Of a stretch of 64,000 bases of DNA, positions 10,571-18,925 are shown in pieces. Source of the DNA: Saccharospirillum salsuginis (GTDB lineage Bacteria; Pseudomonadota; Gammaproteobacteria; Pseudomonadales; Natronospirillaceae). Made by a program: the position numbers and the translations under genes. The stretch covers positions 310,001 through 374,000 of the forward strand of contig NZ_BMXR01000003.1 of assembly GCF_014651855.1 (NCBI RefSeq), given 5' to 3'. Within the stretch, counting starts at the first letter, position 1. Each line of letters starts with the position of its first letter. Below the pieces are notes generated by a model. The model was not told the DNA's origin. It saw nothing but the letters and a program-made list of their open reading frames with translations, and made no database searches.

Positions 10571-11833
10571 TCATTGGGTGACGCGACGTACGGCGTTTTC
10601 CCAGCGACGGTTGATGCGGTCAATCTCCTTATCGAAATTGTCGGCGAGCAAGAGGTCGCGGATGTAGGTGCCGGTAAAGATGTCGAGGCGCGCCCGGTTC
10701 GCTACTTCGGTGAACTGAGACGAGGTGGCCTCGACTTCGATGATGTCCGGCTCATAGGACATGATTTCGGCCAACTGCGGCATGCTGGCCTCGTCGTCCA
10801 TCATCGGCGGTATGAACCCGGCGGTGTGGGCGAAGTCGGACTCGGCGATCAGGAAGCGGACCCAGGCCTTGGCTGTGGTCTTGTTGTCCGAGAAGGCGCT
10901 GACGCCGTAGCCCCAGTCGTGAGAAAGCAGGGCCTTGGGCTGACCGGAGTTGTCGACCGGGATCGGCATAAAACCGATCTCTTCCTGCCAGTTATCGTTG
11001 TAGGTGCCGACCTGTGGGATGGACCAGTTGCCAAAGAACCACATGGCGAAGTCGCCGTTGGCCAGCTTGCCCTTGGACTCTTCCCAGTTGTTGGATACGT
11101 AATCGCCCTCGGTCCAGCCGTTCTCGAAAAAGACCTTCAGGAATTCAATGGCTTCGCGGTTGGGTTGGCCCTCGGCATAGGGGGCTTCGATGTCGAGCAT
11201 GTCGTTGAAATGTCCGTAGTCGCCCGCCATCAGACCGGCCAGTTTGTCCCACTGTTGCATTGGCCAGCCCGCACCCATGTTGATGGCCAGCGGCACCGAA
11301 CCGGTGGCTTTGATCTTGCGCGCCGCCTCATGTAATTCGTCCACGGTCTCGATCGGCACGTCGACACCGGCTTTTTCCAGTGTTGGCTTGTGATAGACCA
11401 GACCCTCGGCGGATACGCCCTGGGTATAGCCATAGTCCTGCCCGTTAACCGACCAGCGGTCTTCGAAGTAGATCTCGCCGGCCAGGCCCAGATCGTTCAG
11501 CGATTCGAAGAAATAGCTGTACTGGTCGCGCGGAATGGAATCCAGAATCATGACCACATCGCCGAAGTCCCGGCTTTGCATCCGGGGCTGCAACTGGCCC
11601 TGGTAATCGGTCAGACCGATGACCTCGACCTCGGTCACGCCCGGATATTTCGCCTTGAACGCCTCTTCCCAGCGGTCGTAGTGGCCTTGTTCGATCAGAT
11701 CGGTCCGATTGGTGTAGAAGGTAATGTCACCGGATACGTCGTCGTTTTGCCAGGCCGGAGTGCCGGCCAGGACAGGCGTGGAGAGTGTGGCGCCTGTGAT
11801 CAGGGTCGCCGCCAGGGCGGTCGTGCGGTTCAT
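10571..11833 (-). CDS. ABC transporter periplasmic sugar-binding protein
   Basis: The 420-aa protein has a Sec signal peptide ending near TPVLAGTP, then a family 1 solute-binding fold with motifs such as DVVMILDSIPRD and GKLANGDFAMWFFGNWS, the latter typical of sugar-binding proteins. It should capture manno-oligosaccharides in the periplasm, by context. GAGGA lies eight bases before ATG 11833. It is the first gene of the minus-strand operon, diverging from the beta-mannosidase gene across a 390-base region with three copies of the operator. Confidence 0.88.
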   Translation of the reverse strand: MNRTTALAATLITGATLSTPVLAGTPAWQNDDVSGDITFYTNRTDLIEQGHYDRWEEAFKAKYPGVTEVEVIGLTDYQGQLQPRMQSRDFGDVVMILDSIPRDQYSYFFESLNDLGLAGEIYFEDRWSVNGQDYGYTQGVSAEGLVYHKPTLEKAGVDVPIETVDELHEAARKIKATGSVPLAINMGAGWPMQQWDKLAGLMAGDYGHFNDMLDIEAPYAEGQPNREAIEFLKVFFENGWTEGDYVSNNWEESKGKLANGDFAMWFFGNWSIPQVGTYNDNWQEEIGFMPIPVDNSGQPKALLSHDWGYGVSAFSDNKTTAKAWVRFLIAESDFAHTAGFIPPMMDDEASMPQLAEIMSYEPDIIEVEATSSQFTEVANRARLDIFTGTYIRDLLLADNFDKEIDRINRRWENAVRRVTQ

Positions 11834-11901
11834 GATGATTCCTCTTTTTGTTGTTTGGCATCTTTCAGGGTGTCAAAACCGAGCCGTGTCACGATCCCTT
11901 G

Positions 11902-11921
11902 AATTCGTAACGTTACGAATT
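11902..11921. promoter_or_regulatory. LacI-type operator O1 in the divergent promoter region
   Basis: AATTCGTAACGTTACGAATT is a perfect 20-bp palindrome 69 bases before the binding-protein start codon. It shares the 14-base core of the GH26 operator. Its centre is 60 bp from that of O2, which would allow co-operative binding or looping. Confidence 0.8.
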
Positions 11922-11962
11922 TTAGCAACAGGGCAGCGTCAGTTCGCGTTCGACATCGCCAT

Positions 11963-11980
11963 AATCGTAACGTTACGAAT
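11963..11980. promoter_or_regulatory. LacI-type operator O2 in the divergent promoter region
   Basis: AATCGTAACGTTACGAAT contains the full core TCGTAACGTTACGA at 11965-11978. It lies between the divergent binding-protein and beta-mannosidase genes, 60 bp from O1 centre to centre. Confidence 0.78.
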
Positions 11981-12146
11981 TTTGGGCTGTCAATGAAAAT
12001 TAGGCTTGGCCGAAGGGATAATCACTGGAAGTTTGGTTAAGCTATTGAAATAGAAGGTTATTTTAGATTATTCAATCAGCCGGACTGAGTCGATTCCAAG
12101 GGAGTTGATTGTCGAATGGCCATGAGTCTGATGCATGGCAAAGAAA

Positions 12147-12160
12147 TCGTAACGTTGTTA
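12147..12160. promoter_or_regulatory. Degenerate LacI-type operator O3 near the beta-mannosidase
   Basis: TCGTAACGTTGTTA keeps the left half and centre of the operator but has a changed right half. It is 64 bases before the beta-mannosidase ATG, so it is placed to control the plus-strand operon. Binding may be weaker than at the perfect sites. Confidence 0.55.
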
Positions 12161-12223
12161 TTTTTGGCTGTGTATGCGTATCATGACTAGACTATCGCTA
12201 TCCCGACTCGACTGGAGTGCCTC

Positions 12224-14662
12224 ATGTCACGATCACGCAGCCTGCCTCTGGACGGGCAGTGGACCCTGTCCGACCCGACCGAACCCGGGCTTTATTACAC
12301 CGCCTCCCTGCCGCTCGATGTTCACCGGATCCTGTTGGACAACGACTGTATTCCGGACCCGTTTCACCGCGACAACGAAGACGCCGTCCAATGGGTCCAC
12401 GAACGTACCTGGCAACTCGAAACCGAATTCGAGGTGTCCGAGGCCGATTTGAACACCGGTAATGCCACCTTGACGATGGATTTCGTGGATACCCATGCCA
12501 CCGTTGCGGTGAATGGAGAGGAGGTCGGGACCCTGGCCAACTTCTTCCGGCGTTTTTATCTGGATGTGCGGTCGGTCCTGAAGCCGGGCCGCAACCGGTT
12601 AACCGTCACCCTGCACGACAACGCCGCCCTGGGTCGAAAGCGGGCGGCCGAACAACCCTTCCCGATTCCCTACAGCGAGTCCAACAACCAGATTCCGCAC
12701 ATGAACCTGGTGCGCAAGACCCAGTGCGACGCGGGCTGGGACTGGGGGATCTGCTTGTTATCCGCCGGAGTCTATGTACCCCCGGTGTTGACGTTCCACG
12801 CCGGTCGTCTGCTGGAGACAGTGCGTGTCGAACAGTTCCACGAACCGGGTCGGGCGCGATTGGCGGTCACGGTGGATACCCATGGCCCTGCGGACGAGGA
12901 GGAAGTCGTCACCGTCAAGTTGACCGATGCCACCCCGGTCGAGTGCCGGTTGGCGCCGGGCCAACGGCGGAAGACGGTCGACGTGGTGGTGGACAACCCC
13001 CGGCTGTGGTGGCCCGCTGGCTACGGCGATCAGCCGCTGTACCGTTTGAGCGCTCATCTGGAGGGTCAGCGCTGGGAGCGGGATATTGGTCTGCGCTCGT
13101 TGCATTGGGACCTCAGTGCCGATGAAGCCGGCAACCGCATGTGCGTTGTCGTCAATGGCGTCGATATATTTGCCAAGGGCGCCAACTGGATTCCGGCTGA
13201 CGCTTTTCCGGCCCGGCACACGCGCGAACGTTACAAGAAACTGCTCGGCGATGCGGTCGCCGCCAACATGAACATGATCCGGGTCTGGGGCGGCGGTTTC
13301 TACGAGCACGATGCCTTCTATGAGACGTGCGAACGCCTGGGTCTGCTGGTCTGGCAGGATCTGATGTTCGCCTGTTCGCTGTATCCCAGCACGCCCGCAT
13401 TCATCGAGGACGTCAAGCCGGAGATCGACTGGCAGGTCCGCCGCTTGCAGGCTTACGGCTGTCTGGCGCTCTGGTGCGGCGACAACGAAGTGATCGGCGC
13501 CATCAACTGGTACGAGATCTCGCGCAATAACCGCGAGAAATATTTGGTTAACTACGATCGGTTAAACCGGGTGCTGGACGAGGGCGTTGCCGAGGCCGAC
13601 CCGACGCGACGGTTCTGGCCCAGCTCGCCCTGTAACGGCGAACTGGATTTCGGCGACGCCTGGCACGACGACAACAAGGGCGACATGCACTACTGGGACG
13701 TCTGGCATTCGGGCCAATCGTTCTCGGCGTATTATGGTGTGCAACCGCGATTCTGTTCCGAATTCGGTTACCAGTCGTTTCCGTCGCTGGAGCTGGTCGA
13801 GCGGTTTACCGAACCGATGGATCGCAACGTCACCAGCCCGGTGATGGAGGTGCATCAGAAAAACCCGGCGGGCAACTCCAAGATCGTCGAGATGTTCACC
13901 CGCTACTTCCGGTTCCCGGTCGGGTTCGATCAGTTCCTCTACCTGAGTCAGGTGCAGCAGGCGGTGGCCATGAAAACGGCCATCGAATACTGGCGCAGTC
14001 TGCGACCGCATTGCATGGGCACCCTATACTGGCAGTTGAACGACAACTGGCCGGTGGCTTCGTGGAGCAGTCTGGAGTACGCCGGTGGCTGGAAGCAGAT
14101 GCACTACCACGCCCGGCGTTTCTACCAGCCTGTACAGACGTTCTGGATCGGGCAGGGGCCCGAACAGCGGCTGGTTGTGGTCAACGATCGGCCCGAAGCG
14201 GTCGAGTTGGAGGGCGAGTGGTTTCTGATCGGGTTTGATGGCGAAACGCGTCAGAGCCGGCGCATACAGTTGACGGTTCCGGCGGGCGCCAGCCTGACCA
14301 TCGACGAGGTCCGTTCCGAACAACCGGCCGGCGAATTCGGCTGGGTGACGGCTCGTGCCAGTGCGGCCGGGACGACCTACGACTGTGAGGCCACGGCCTA
14401 TTTCGATCTGTGGAAACACCTGGAGCTGCCTCTGGCCGTGGTCACGGCCGATGTCGGCGAAGACGACCGGGGCCAGTATGTCGAACTCGCCACCGACCGA
14501 CCGGCCCATTTTGTCACCCTGGGGGCGCCGGGTGCCGGGCATTGGAGCGACAACAGTGTTACTCTCTTGCCCGGCCGGAACCGACGCCTGCGCTGGCACG
14601 GCGATCGTCCGGATCGGATCGACCCGAGGGTCGATCACCTGGTGCGCAGTTATCGCTCCTGA
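12224..14662 (+). CDS. GH2 family beta-mannosidase
   Basis: The 812-aa protein has the GH2 order: a sugar-binding jelly-roll domain (about 1-180), an Ig-like domain (about 185-285), a TIM-barrel catalytic domain (about 290-620) and C-terminal beta domains. The acid/base fits Glu422 in LWCGDNEVIGA and the nucleophile Glu513 in RFCSEFGYQS, both in the beta-mannosidase form of the family. There is no signal peptide, so it should release mannose from imported manno-oligosaccharides in the cytoplasm. It is the first gene of the plus-strand operon; the lacI-type gene starts 40 bases after its stop. Confidence 0.92.
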   Translation: MSRSRSLPLDGQWTLSDPTEPGLYYTASLPLDVHRILLDNDCIPDPFHRDNEDAVQWVHERTWQLETEFEVSEADLNTGNATLTMDFVDTHATVAVNGEEVGTLANFFRRFYLDVRSVLKPGRNRLTVTLHDNAALGRKRAAEQPFPIPYSESNNQIPHMNLVRKTQCDAGWDWGICLLSAGVYVPPVLTFHAGRLLETVRVEQFHEPGRARLAVTVDTHGPADEEEVVTVKLTDATPVECRLAPGQRRKTVDVVVDNPRLWWPAGYGDQPLYRLSAHLEGQRWERDIGLRSLHWDLSADEAGNRMCVVVNGVDIFAKGANWIPADAFPARHTRERYKKLLGDAVAANMNMIRVWGGGFYEHDAFYETCERLGLLVWQDLMFACSLYPSTPAFIEDVKPEIDWQVRRLQAYGCLALWCGDNEVIGAINWYEISRNNREKYLVNYDRLNRVLDEGVAEADPTRRFWPSSPCNGELDFGDAWHDDNKGDMHYWDVWHSGQSFSAYYGVQPRFCSEFGYQSFPSLELVERFTEPMDRNVTSPVMEVHQKNPAGNSKIVEMFTRYFRFPVGFDQFLYLSQVQQAVAMKTAIEYWRSLRPHCMGTLYWQLNDNWPVASWSSLEYAGGWKQMHYHARRFYQPVQTFWIGQGPEQRLVVVNDRPEAVELEGEWFLIGFDGETRQSRRIQLTVPAGASLTIDEVRSEQPAGEFGWVTARASAAGTTYDCEATAYFDLWKHLELPLAVVTADVGEDDRGQYVELATDRPAHFVTLGAPGAGHWSDNSVTLLPGRNRRLRWHGDRPDRIDPRVDHLVRSYRS

Positions 14663-14702
14663 ACCGGTACCGGAACAGGGGCCAATAGGAGTCTTGTTGA
14701 CG

Positions 14703-15752
14703 ATGGCGAAAGGTGGCGGGCTGGCCGTACGGCCCCGTGCGACATTGAAAACCCTGGCGGATCATCTGGACCTGTCGGTCACCACCGTCTCACGGGCCCT
14801 GAAAGACGGCGAGGAGGTCAAGCCGGAGACCATCGCGCGCGTTAAAGAGGCGGCAGCGAAGCTGGGGTACCGGCCAAACACCTCGGGCATCGGCCTGAAA
14901 ACGGGCAAGACCTACGTCATCGCCCTGATCATGCCGGTCATCAAGCCGGGTGAGATTGTCGGCGACGTCGGTACCCTGCCATTGATCGAAGGGTTGACCG
15001 CCGCGCTCGCGAATACCCCCTATCATTTGACCATCATCCCGCGTCGGCCCGAGCAGGACGACCTGGAACCGGTGAAATACGTGGTCGAACACGGTCTGGC
15101 GGACGGATTGATCCTGAACATCACCCGCAGCGAAGACGAACGGGTCAAGTACCTGAACGCCGAGGGCGTGCCGTTTGTCACTTTCGGGCGCACGGAATTG
15201 GCGATTCAGCATCCCTATTACGACATCGACAACGCCGATTTCACCCATCGGGCGGCCCAATTCATGATAGACCGTGGCCGCCGCCGGTTGATGATGCTGA
15301 CACCGCCGAGGGAGTTCCTCTACAGCTGGCACCGTCAGGTGGGCTTCAAACGGGCGCTGATGGAGGCCGGTCTCGAGTTCGACGAGGAGCGGCAAATTGT
15401 CATCGAGGGTAACGCCGTCGACTACCGCGCCTTGTCCCGGTCGCTCGCCGAAGGTGACTGGACACCGGACGGCTATGTCTGCGGCACCGAGATTTCCGCC
15501 ATGGGCATCATGGCCGGGCTGCACGATGCCGGCGTGCGCGTGGGCGAGGATTGCGACGTTGTGACCATGGAAACCTCGCCACTGCCCGACTATTTTCGAA
15601 TACCAATAAGCGGCTTCCATCAGGACCTGCACCATGTGGGCCGGAAGCTGTGCCAACTGCTGCTCGACGCCATGGAACACCGTAAACCGGTGGAACAATT
15701 ACAGGTCATTGAGACCGCTGAATTCATTAACCGAACGGATCGAACCTCATGA
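14703..15752 (+). CDS. LacI-family transcriptional regulator of the mannan locus
   Basis: From ATG 14703 the product is 349 aa: a short basic leader, a LacI helix-turn-helix (TLKTLADHLDLSVTTVSRAL, about residues 15-34) with its hinge, then a periplasmic-binding-protein-like effector domain. AGGAG lies 11 bases upstream; in-frame TTG codons at 14694 and 14697 are less likely starts. It lies between the beta-mannosidase and the fructokinase, overlapping the latter by ATGA. Four palindromic sites of LacI type flank the GH26, binding-protein and beta-mannosidase genes, making this a local repressor, presumably released by mannose or a manno-oligosaccharide. The effector is inferred. Confidence 0.9.
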   Translation: MAKGGGLAVRPRATLKTLADHLDLSVTTVSRALKDGEEVKPETIARVKEAAAKLGYRPNTSGIGLKTGKTYVIALIMPVIKPGEIVGDVGTLPLIEGLTAALANTPYHLTIIPRRPEQDDLEPVKYVVEHGLADGLILNITRSEDERVKYLNAEGVPFVTFGRTELAIQHPYYDIDNADFTHRAAQFMIDRGRRRLMMLTPPREFLYSWHRQVGFKRALMEAGLEFDEERQIVIEGNAVDYRALSRSLAEGDWTPDGYVCGTEISAMGIMAGLHDAGVRVGEDCDVVTMETSPLPDYFRIPISGFHQDLHHVGRKLCQLLLDAMEHRKPVEQLQVIETAEFINRTDRTS

Positions 15753-16693
15753 AATCCATTGTGTGTTTCGGCGAACTGCTGATCGATTTTCTGAACTTCA
15801 ACACGGCCGAAGAGGGCGGTTTCCAGTTGCCCGAATTCCGCCAGTACCCCGGTGGCGCCCCGGCCAATGTCGCCGCCGCCGTCGGTCGCCTGGGTGGCCC
15901 GGCGAGTTTCCTGGGCCAGGTCGGAGACGACCGCTTCGGCCGCTTCCTGAAAGCATCAATGGAAGCCATGCGGGTCGATATGCGGTATCTGACCGTCCAT
16001 AAAACCGCGCACACACCGTTGGCGTTCGTCTTCCTGGATGACACCGGCGAGCGCAGTTTCGAATTCCTGCGCCACCAGTCCGCCGACGTGCTGATGACCG
16101 AACAGGATCTGCCGGACGGCGCCTTCGAAAACGCCGGCCTGTTCCACTTCTGCTCCAACACCCTGACCGACGCCGACATCGCTGCCACCACCAAGGCCGC
16201 CATCGCCAAGGCGCGCGCGGCCGGTGCGGTGATCAGCTTCGACGTCAACCTGCGCCACAACCTCTGGCCGGATCATCAGGTCGACGCCGGCGCCATCCAG
16301 CGATTCCTGAAGCTGGCCGATATTGTCAAGGTTTCGCGCGAGGAAGCGGACTGGATCGAGGAGAACGGTTTCGCGCTGACCGACTGGCTCGAAACCGTCA
16401 GCGCCGTCTGGGTCACCGATGGTGGCGGTGCCATCCGCATTGTCACTCGCCAGGGTGAGCATACCGTGGAACCGCCCAAGGTTCAGGTCGTCGACACCAC
16501 CGCCGGGGGCGACGCCTTTACTGGCGGTCTGCTGCAGGCGCTGAACGGCCGCGACCTGGCGAAAATGAGCGACGACGATCTGGCCGCCGCTACACGTTTT
16601 GCGGCTGCCTGTGGCGGTGTCGCCGTCAGCCGGGCCGGTGCATTGCCTTCGTTGCCGGAGTGGCAGGATGTTGAGCGCGATTGGCCCTTTTAA
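15749..16693 (+). CDS. Fructokinase, PfkB/ribokinase family
   Basis: The 314-aa protein has both PfkB signatures: the N-terminal GG motif in YPGGAPANVAAAVGRLGG and the C-terminal DTTAGGDAFTGG, which carries the anion hole and catalytic Asp. The middle Gly-Ala of the common GAGD motif is replaced by Ala-Gly (AGGD), as in several fructokinases. It likely phosphorylates fructose to fructose-6-phosphate, taking the product of the adjacent mannose isomerase into glycolysis. Its ATG overlaps the lacI-type stop codon by four bases. Confidence 0.85.
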   Translation: MKSIVCFGELLIDFLNFNTAEEGGFQLPEFRQYPGGAPANVAAAVGRLGGPASFLGQVGDDRFGRFLKASMEAMRVDMRYLTVHKTAHTPLAFVFLDDTGERSFEFLRHQSADVLMTEQDLPDGAFENAGLFHFCSNTLTDADIAATTKAAIAKARAAGAVISFDVNLRHNLWPDHQVDAGAIQRFLKLADIVKVSREEADWIEENGFALTDWLETVSAVWVTDGGGAIRIVTRQGEHTVEPPKVQVVDTTAGGDAFTGGLLQALNGRDLAKMSDDDLAAATRFAAACGGVAVSRAGALPSLPEWQDVERDWPF

Positions 16694-16716
16694 CTGAGTG
16701 TTTTCCCCCTCCCTAG

Positions 16717-16736
16717 CCCTCTCCCGCTGGGGAGGG
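16717..16736. repeat. Pyrimidine/purine hairpin between fructokinase and isomerase
   Basis: CCCTCTCCC and GGGGAGGG can pair around GCT with one bulge. It sits in the 94-base gap between the two genes. It may stabilise or attenuate the message; function is not clear. Confidence 0.35.
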
Positions 16737-16787
16737 CGGGTGGTCCGACACTTCGGAGAGGGTCAATCCACAAACAGGAACCCAACC

Positions 16788-17972
16788 ATGAACTTCCGAG
16801 ACCCCGATTTCCTCATCAATCACATGCGCCAGATCCTGGGCTTCTACGACCCCATCGTCGTGGATCCCAGCGGCGGTTTCTACCAGAACTACCTCGACAA
16901 CGGCGAACGGTTCGACCCCGGTTTCCGGCAACTGGTCAGCAGCACCCGGATGATCTTCAACTACGCCATGGCCGGGCGTTTTTTCAATCGTGACGACTAC
17001 CTGAACAACGCCCGCCACGGCCTGGACTATCTGGAGCGTGTGCACTGGCGCGACGACCATCAACTGTATGCCTGGACCCTGCGCGATCACGAACCGGAAG
17101 ACCTGACCCAACAAGCCTACGGCTACGCCTTCGTGCTGCTCGCTTACGCCGCCTGCCGCAAGGCTGGAATTCTGAACGATAACAGCGATCTTGAGCGCAC
17201 CTACAACCTGCTCGAACAACGCTTCTGGCAGCCTGATCACGGCCTGTATGCCGATGAGCTGAGTGCCGACGGCACACTCAGCCCCTACCGCGGCCAGAAC
17301 GCCAACATGCACCTGTGCGAAGCGATGATCGCGGCGTTCGAAGCCAGTGGAGACGCCAAATACCTCGAACGCGCCAAAGTGCTGGCCCACAACATCGCCG
17401 TGCGCCAGGCCGACCTGACCGATGGACTGATCTGGGAACACTTCACTCCCGACTTCGGCATCGACTGGGACTACAACAAGAGCGATCCTAAAAACCTCTA
17501 CCGCCCCTGGGGCTTCCAACCCGGCCACCAGACCGAGTGGACCAAGTTGCTGCTGATGCTGCACCGGCACGACCCGCAAGACACCCATATCGATCGCGCC
17601 CGGCGCCTGTTCGACCGGGCCTGGGACGCGGCCTGGGACACAGAACATAGAGGGCTGGTTTACGGTTTCGATCCGCAGGGCCACTGGTGCGACGATGAGA
17701 AGTACTTCTGGGTTCAGGCCGAGAGCTTCGCCGCCGCCGCCCTGTTGCGGCAGGCTACCGAAGACAACCGATATTGGCAGCGCTACGACGACCTCTGGCA
17801 GTACAGCTGGGACCATTTCGTCGACCACCAGTACGGTGCCTGGTACCGCGTGCTGTACCGCGACAACCGTAAGGTCTCGAACGAGAAAAGTGCCGCCGGC
17901 GCCAAGTGCGACTACCACACCCTGGGCGCATGTCTTGAGGTGTTGCGGGTGCAGGGAATCGATAGCCTCTAG
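16788..17972 (+). CDS. AGE-family mannose isomerase
   Basis: From ATG 16788 the product is 394 aa. It belongs to the YihS/mannose isomerase branch of the AGE family, with conserved segments NANMHLCEAMIAAFEAS, RPWGFQPGHQTEWTKLLL, KYFWVQAESFAAA and KCDYHTLGACLEVL, which hold the catalytic histidines. The likely reaction is mannose to fructose without phosphorylation. With the fructokinase upstream this gives fructose-6-phosphate without a mannose-6-phosphate isomerase. It is the last gene of the plus-strand operon. An upstream in-frame extension to 16698 runs through a hairpin and is unlikely to be translated. Confidence 0.88.
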   Translation: MNFRDPDFLINHMRQILGFYDPIVVDPSGGFYQNYLDNGERFDPGFRQLVSSTRMIFNYAMAGRFFNRDDYLNNARHGLDYLERVHWRDDHQLYAWTLRDHEPEDLTQQAYGYAFVLLAYAACRKAGILNDNSDLERTYNLLEQRFWQPDHGLYADELSADGTLSPYRGQNANMHLCEAMIAAFEASGDAKYLERAKVLAHNIAVRQADLTDGLIWEHFTPDFGIDWDYNKSDPKNLYRPWGFQPGHQTEWTKLLLMLHRHDPQDTHIDRARRLFDRAWDAAWDTEHRGLVYGFDPQGHWCDDEKYFWVQAESFAAAALLRQATEDNRYWQRYDDLWQYSWDHFVDHQYGAWYRVLYRDNRKVSNEKSAAGAKCDYHTLGACLEVLRVQGIDSL

Positions 17973-18049
17973 CGAATGAATGTTGGTCGGTTTTACAGCG
18001 GACACGGTTGCCAAAGGTGATTCTTTTTAAAATCAATCAGTTAAAGAAG

Positions 18050-18065
18050 TGGCCTACTAATTGCT
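18050..18065 (+). promoter_or_regulatory. Sigma-54 (-24/-12) promoter for the PEP-CTERM gene
   Basis: TGGCCTACTAATTGCT has GG and GC exactly ten bases apart and a TTGCT -12 element, a close match to the RpoN consensus TGGCAC-N5-TTGCT. The expected start lies about 45-50 bases before the ATG of the PEP-CTERM gene. RpoN control of PEP-CTERM genes with the PrsK/PrsR system is known in some floc-forming bacteria. No activator is encoded nearby. Confidence 0.65.
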
Positions 18066-18125
18066 GACCGGTTGGACGATGTCTCGGACATCGGATTGCA
18101 TTTTTCTCGAATAAGGAGGCAAAAA

Positions 18126-18695
18126 ATGCGCAAGCTATGGAAATCCGTGCTGTTGGCGGGTGGTTTGGTCAGTTTTGCGGTCGCCGGTCATGCGTCACTC
18201 ATAACGATGGAAGATACGACCTACTTCACCGCAAGCGGTACCAATGCGGCGGAAGATTATGTTGATCATGGCTGGGGCGATGTCAATAAACTCGATGGAA
18301 TGACCGACTATGTCAGCTGGATGCATCAATACGACTTCGACCCTCCCGCCGATTATCTGGTCAGTGGCACTTTGACCATTTATTTGGTCGATGACGAAAC
18401 CGACTATTGGTATAACCCCTTCTCTTATGAGCTGGGTAGTGGATATGCCGAGGACGGTACTTGGGATTTTGGTGAGGTGGATACCAACGACTACGGTTAC
18501 GGCCTGGATGTGGCGTATCTTGAGGATGGTCAGTTCAACGTCACTGTCGAATCCTGGTTTGGCGATTTTTACGTCGACAAGTCTGTACTCACAATAGATT
18601 ACGTTCCGGTCCCCGAGCCGACCACGCTGCTGTTGCTGGGTTTGGGGCTGGGTGGTCTCTATTTGTCCCGACGCCGCAAAACCCTGAAAGCCTGA
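18126..18695 (+). CDS. PEP-CTERM sorting-domain protein
   Basis: The 189-aa protein has a Sec signal peptide (cleavage after about VAGHAS), an acidic, Tyr/Asp-rich beta-type middle, and a C-terminal PEP-CTERM tail: VPEPTTLLLLGLGLGGLYL followed by the basic cluster SRRRK. Such tails are cut by an exosortase during export of proteins to the cell surface or matrix, usually in strains that make exopolysaccharide. No exosortase gene is in the window. AAGGAGG sits six bases before ATG 18126. A sigma-54 promoter lies upstream and a strong terminator downstream, so the gene is monocistronic. The function of the middle part is unknown. Confidence 0.88.
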   Translation: MRKLWKSVLLAGGLVSFAVAGHASLITMEDTTYFTASGTNAAEDYVDHGWGDVNKLDGMTDYVSWMHQYDFDPPADYLVSGTLTIYLVDDETDYWYNPFSYELGSGYAEDGTWDFGEVDTNDYGYGLDVAYLEDGQFNVTVESWFGDFYVDKSVLTIDYVPVPEPTTLLLLGLGLGGLYLSRRRKTLKA

Positions 18696-18756
18696 TATCA
18701 CCGCACTGTTACGATCAACAGAAGTAATCTCTTTACCGGATTTGACCGGTTGACTC

Positions 18757-18779
18757 AGCCCGCTTATGCGGGCTTTTTA
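18757..18779 (+). terminator. Rho-independent terminator after the PEP-CTERM gene
   Basis: AGCCCGC and GCGGGCT pair around TTAT and are followed by a run of T. This is a standard intrinsic terminator, 62 bases after the stop codon. Confidence 0.88.
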
Positions 18780-18925
18780 ATGTGCCGAAGGGTGTGATAG
18801 GTGTCGATTATGTCCGCTTTTACCATGGATTCGGCGATAGGTAAGCTTTAAGATGCCGATTCGGTTATATCAGTCCGCAACAGGAGAAGTACCGAGAAAG
18901 TAGTACTCCTCGTTAATAGAAGGAA

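Noticed and set aside
16717-16736. Hairpin before the mannose isomerase as a member of the five-copy repeat
   Set aside because: It lacks the conserved core and linkers, and is only a simple CT/GA-rich stem.
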